A stretch of DNA of 64,000 bases from Lingula anatina (taxonomy: Eukaryota > Brachiopoda > Lingulata > Lingulida > Lingulidae): the NCBI RefSeq assembly GCF_001039355.2, contig NW_019775402.1, forward strand, positions 69,532 to 133,531. The letters run 5' to 3'. A program made the position numbers and the translations under genes. Under the pieces are notes generated by a model. That model was given only the letters and a program-made list of their open reading frames with translations, made no database searches and was not told the origin of the DNA. Positions 63,966-64,000 of this stretch are shown one piece after another (positions within the stretch are counted from its first letter, which is position 1; every line of letters begins with the position of its first letter).

Positions 63966-64000
<35 letters not shown>
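63966..64000. repeat. (TA)n microsatellite at the window edge
   Basis: TA repeat running off the end of the window. Confidence 0.95.

Larger units (their letters stand above)
61629..64000. other. Intergenic, repeats only
   Basis: Sulfotransferase upstream region and beyond. Contains the 182-bp element at 61924-62105, microsatellites at 62430, 62802 and 63966, and an inverted GATC-rich element (63143-63354). The ORF at 62245-62610 crosses a GT repeat and C runs and is not credible. Confidence 0.6.

Overview
The window is nuclear DNA of an invertebrate animal, probably marine. It is AT-rich. It carries GT-AG spliceosomal introns, orthologues of animal LSM12 and ATG9, a SUEL/PAN secreted lectin, an ankyrin-death protein, many microsatellites and several families of short inverted-repeat elements. 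I could not fix the phylum. Exon models were built by hand from splice sites and reading phase, and every multi-exon model listed as complete closes in frame.

Layout. 1-2019: repeats only. 2020-4125 (-): LSM12, four coding exons, 190 aa. 5902-19512 (+): ATG9, 17 coding exons per transcript, 812 aa, head to head with LSM12; exon 9 exists in two alternative 100-nt versions, and the intron after it holds a 2.67-kb foldback element built of units of about 180 bp. 19513-24327: ATG9 3' UTR, a Penelope-like retroelement relic and short inverted-repeat elements. 24328-32240 (-): a seven-exon gene for a 607-aa bifunctional nucleotide-rhamnose synthase, with epimerase/reductase first and 4,6-dehydratase second, the reverse of the plant RHM order. 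Its first two exons lie in a 2.3-kb near-identical tandem duplication joined at a single N. 32241-40483: repeats only. 40484-42238 (+): intronless ankyrin-repeat plus death-domain protein. 44554-45996 (+): intronless condensation/acyltransferase-like protein. 45997-48403: repeats and a 25-N gap. 48404-56190 (+): secreted SUEL (rhamnose/galactose-binding type) lectin with two PAN-like modules and a Thr-rich tail, eight exons, 415 aa. 56191-59546: a second duplication joined at a single N, a protease-like relic with an internal stop, and a BEN-like exon. 59547-61628 (-): Golgi carbohydrate sulfotransferase, partly resolved. 61629-64000: repeats.

Biology. LSM12 and ATG9 are housekeeping genes that may share a promoter region. 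Three loci concern glycans: rhamnose nucleotide synthesis, a lectin of the rhamnose-binding fold, and a carbohydrate sulfotransferase. A functional link between them is inference only. The best new observations are the ATG9 mutually exclusive exon pair, in which both double inclusion and double skipping give a prompt stop, and the inverted-order rhamnose synthase.

Two features look like assembly effects. Both isolated single Ns lie exactly at the joints of near-identical tandem copies, which suggests unmerged haplotypes.
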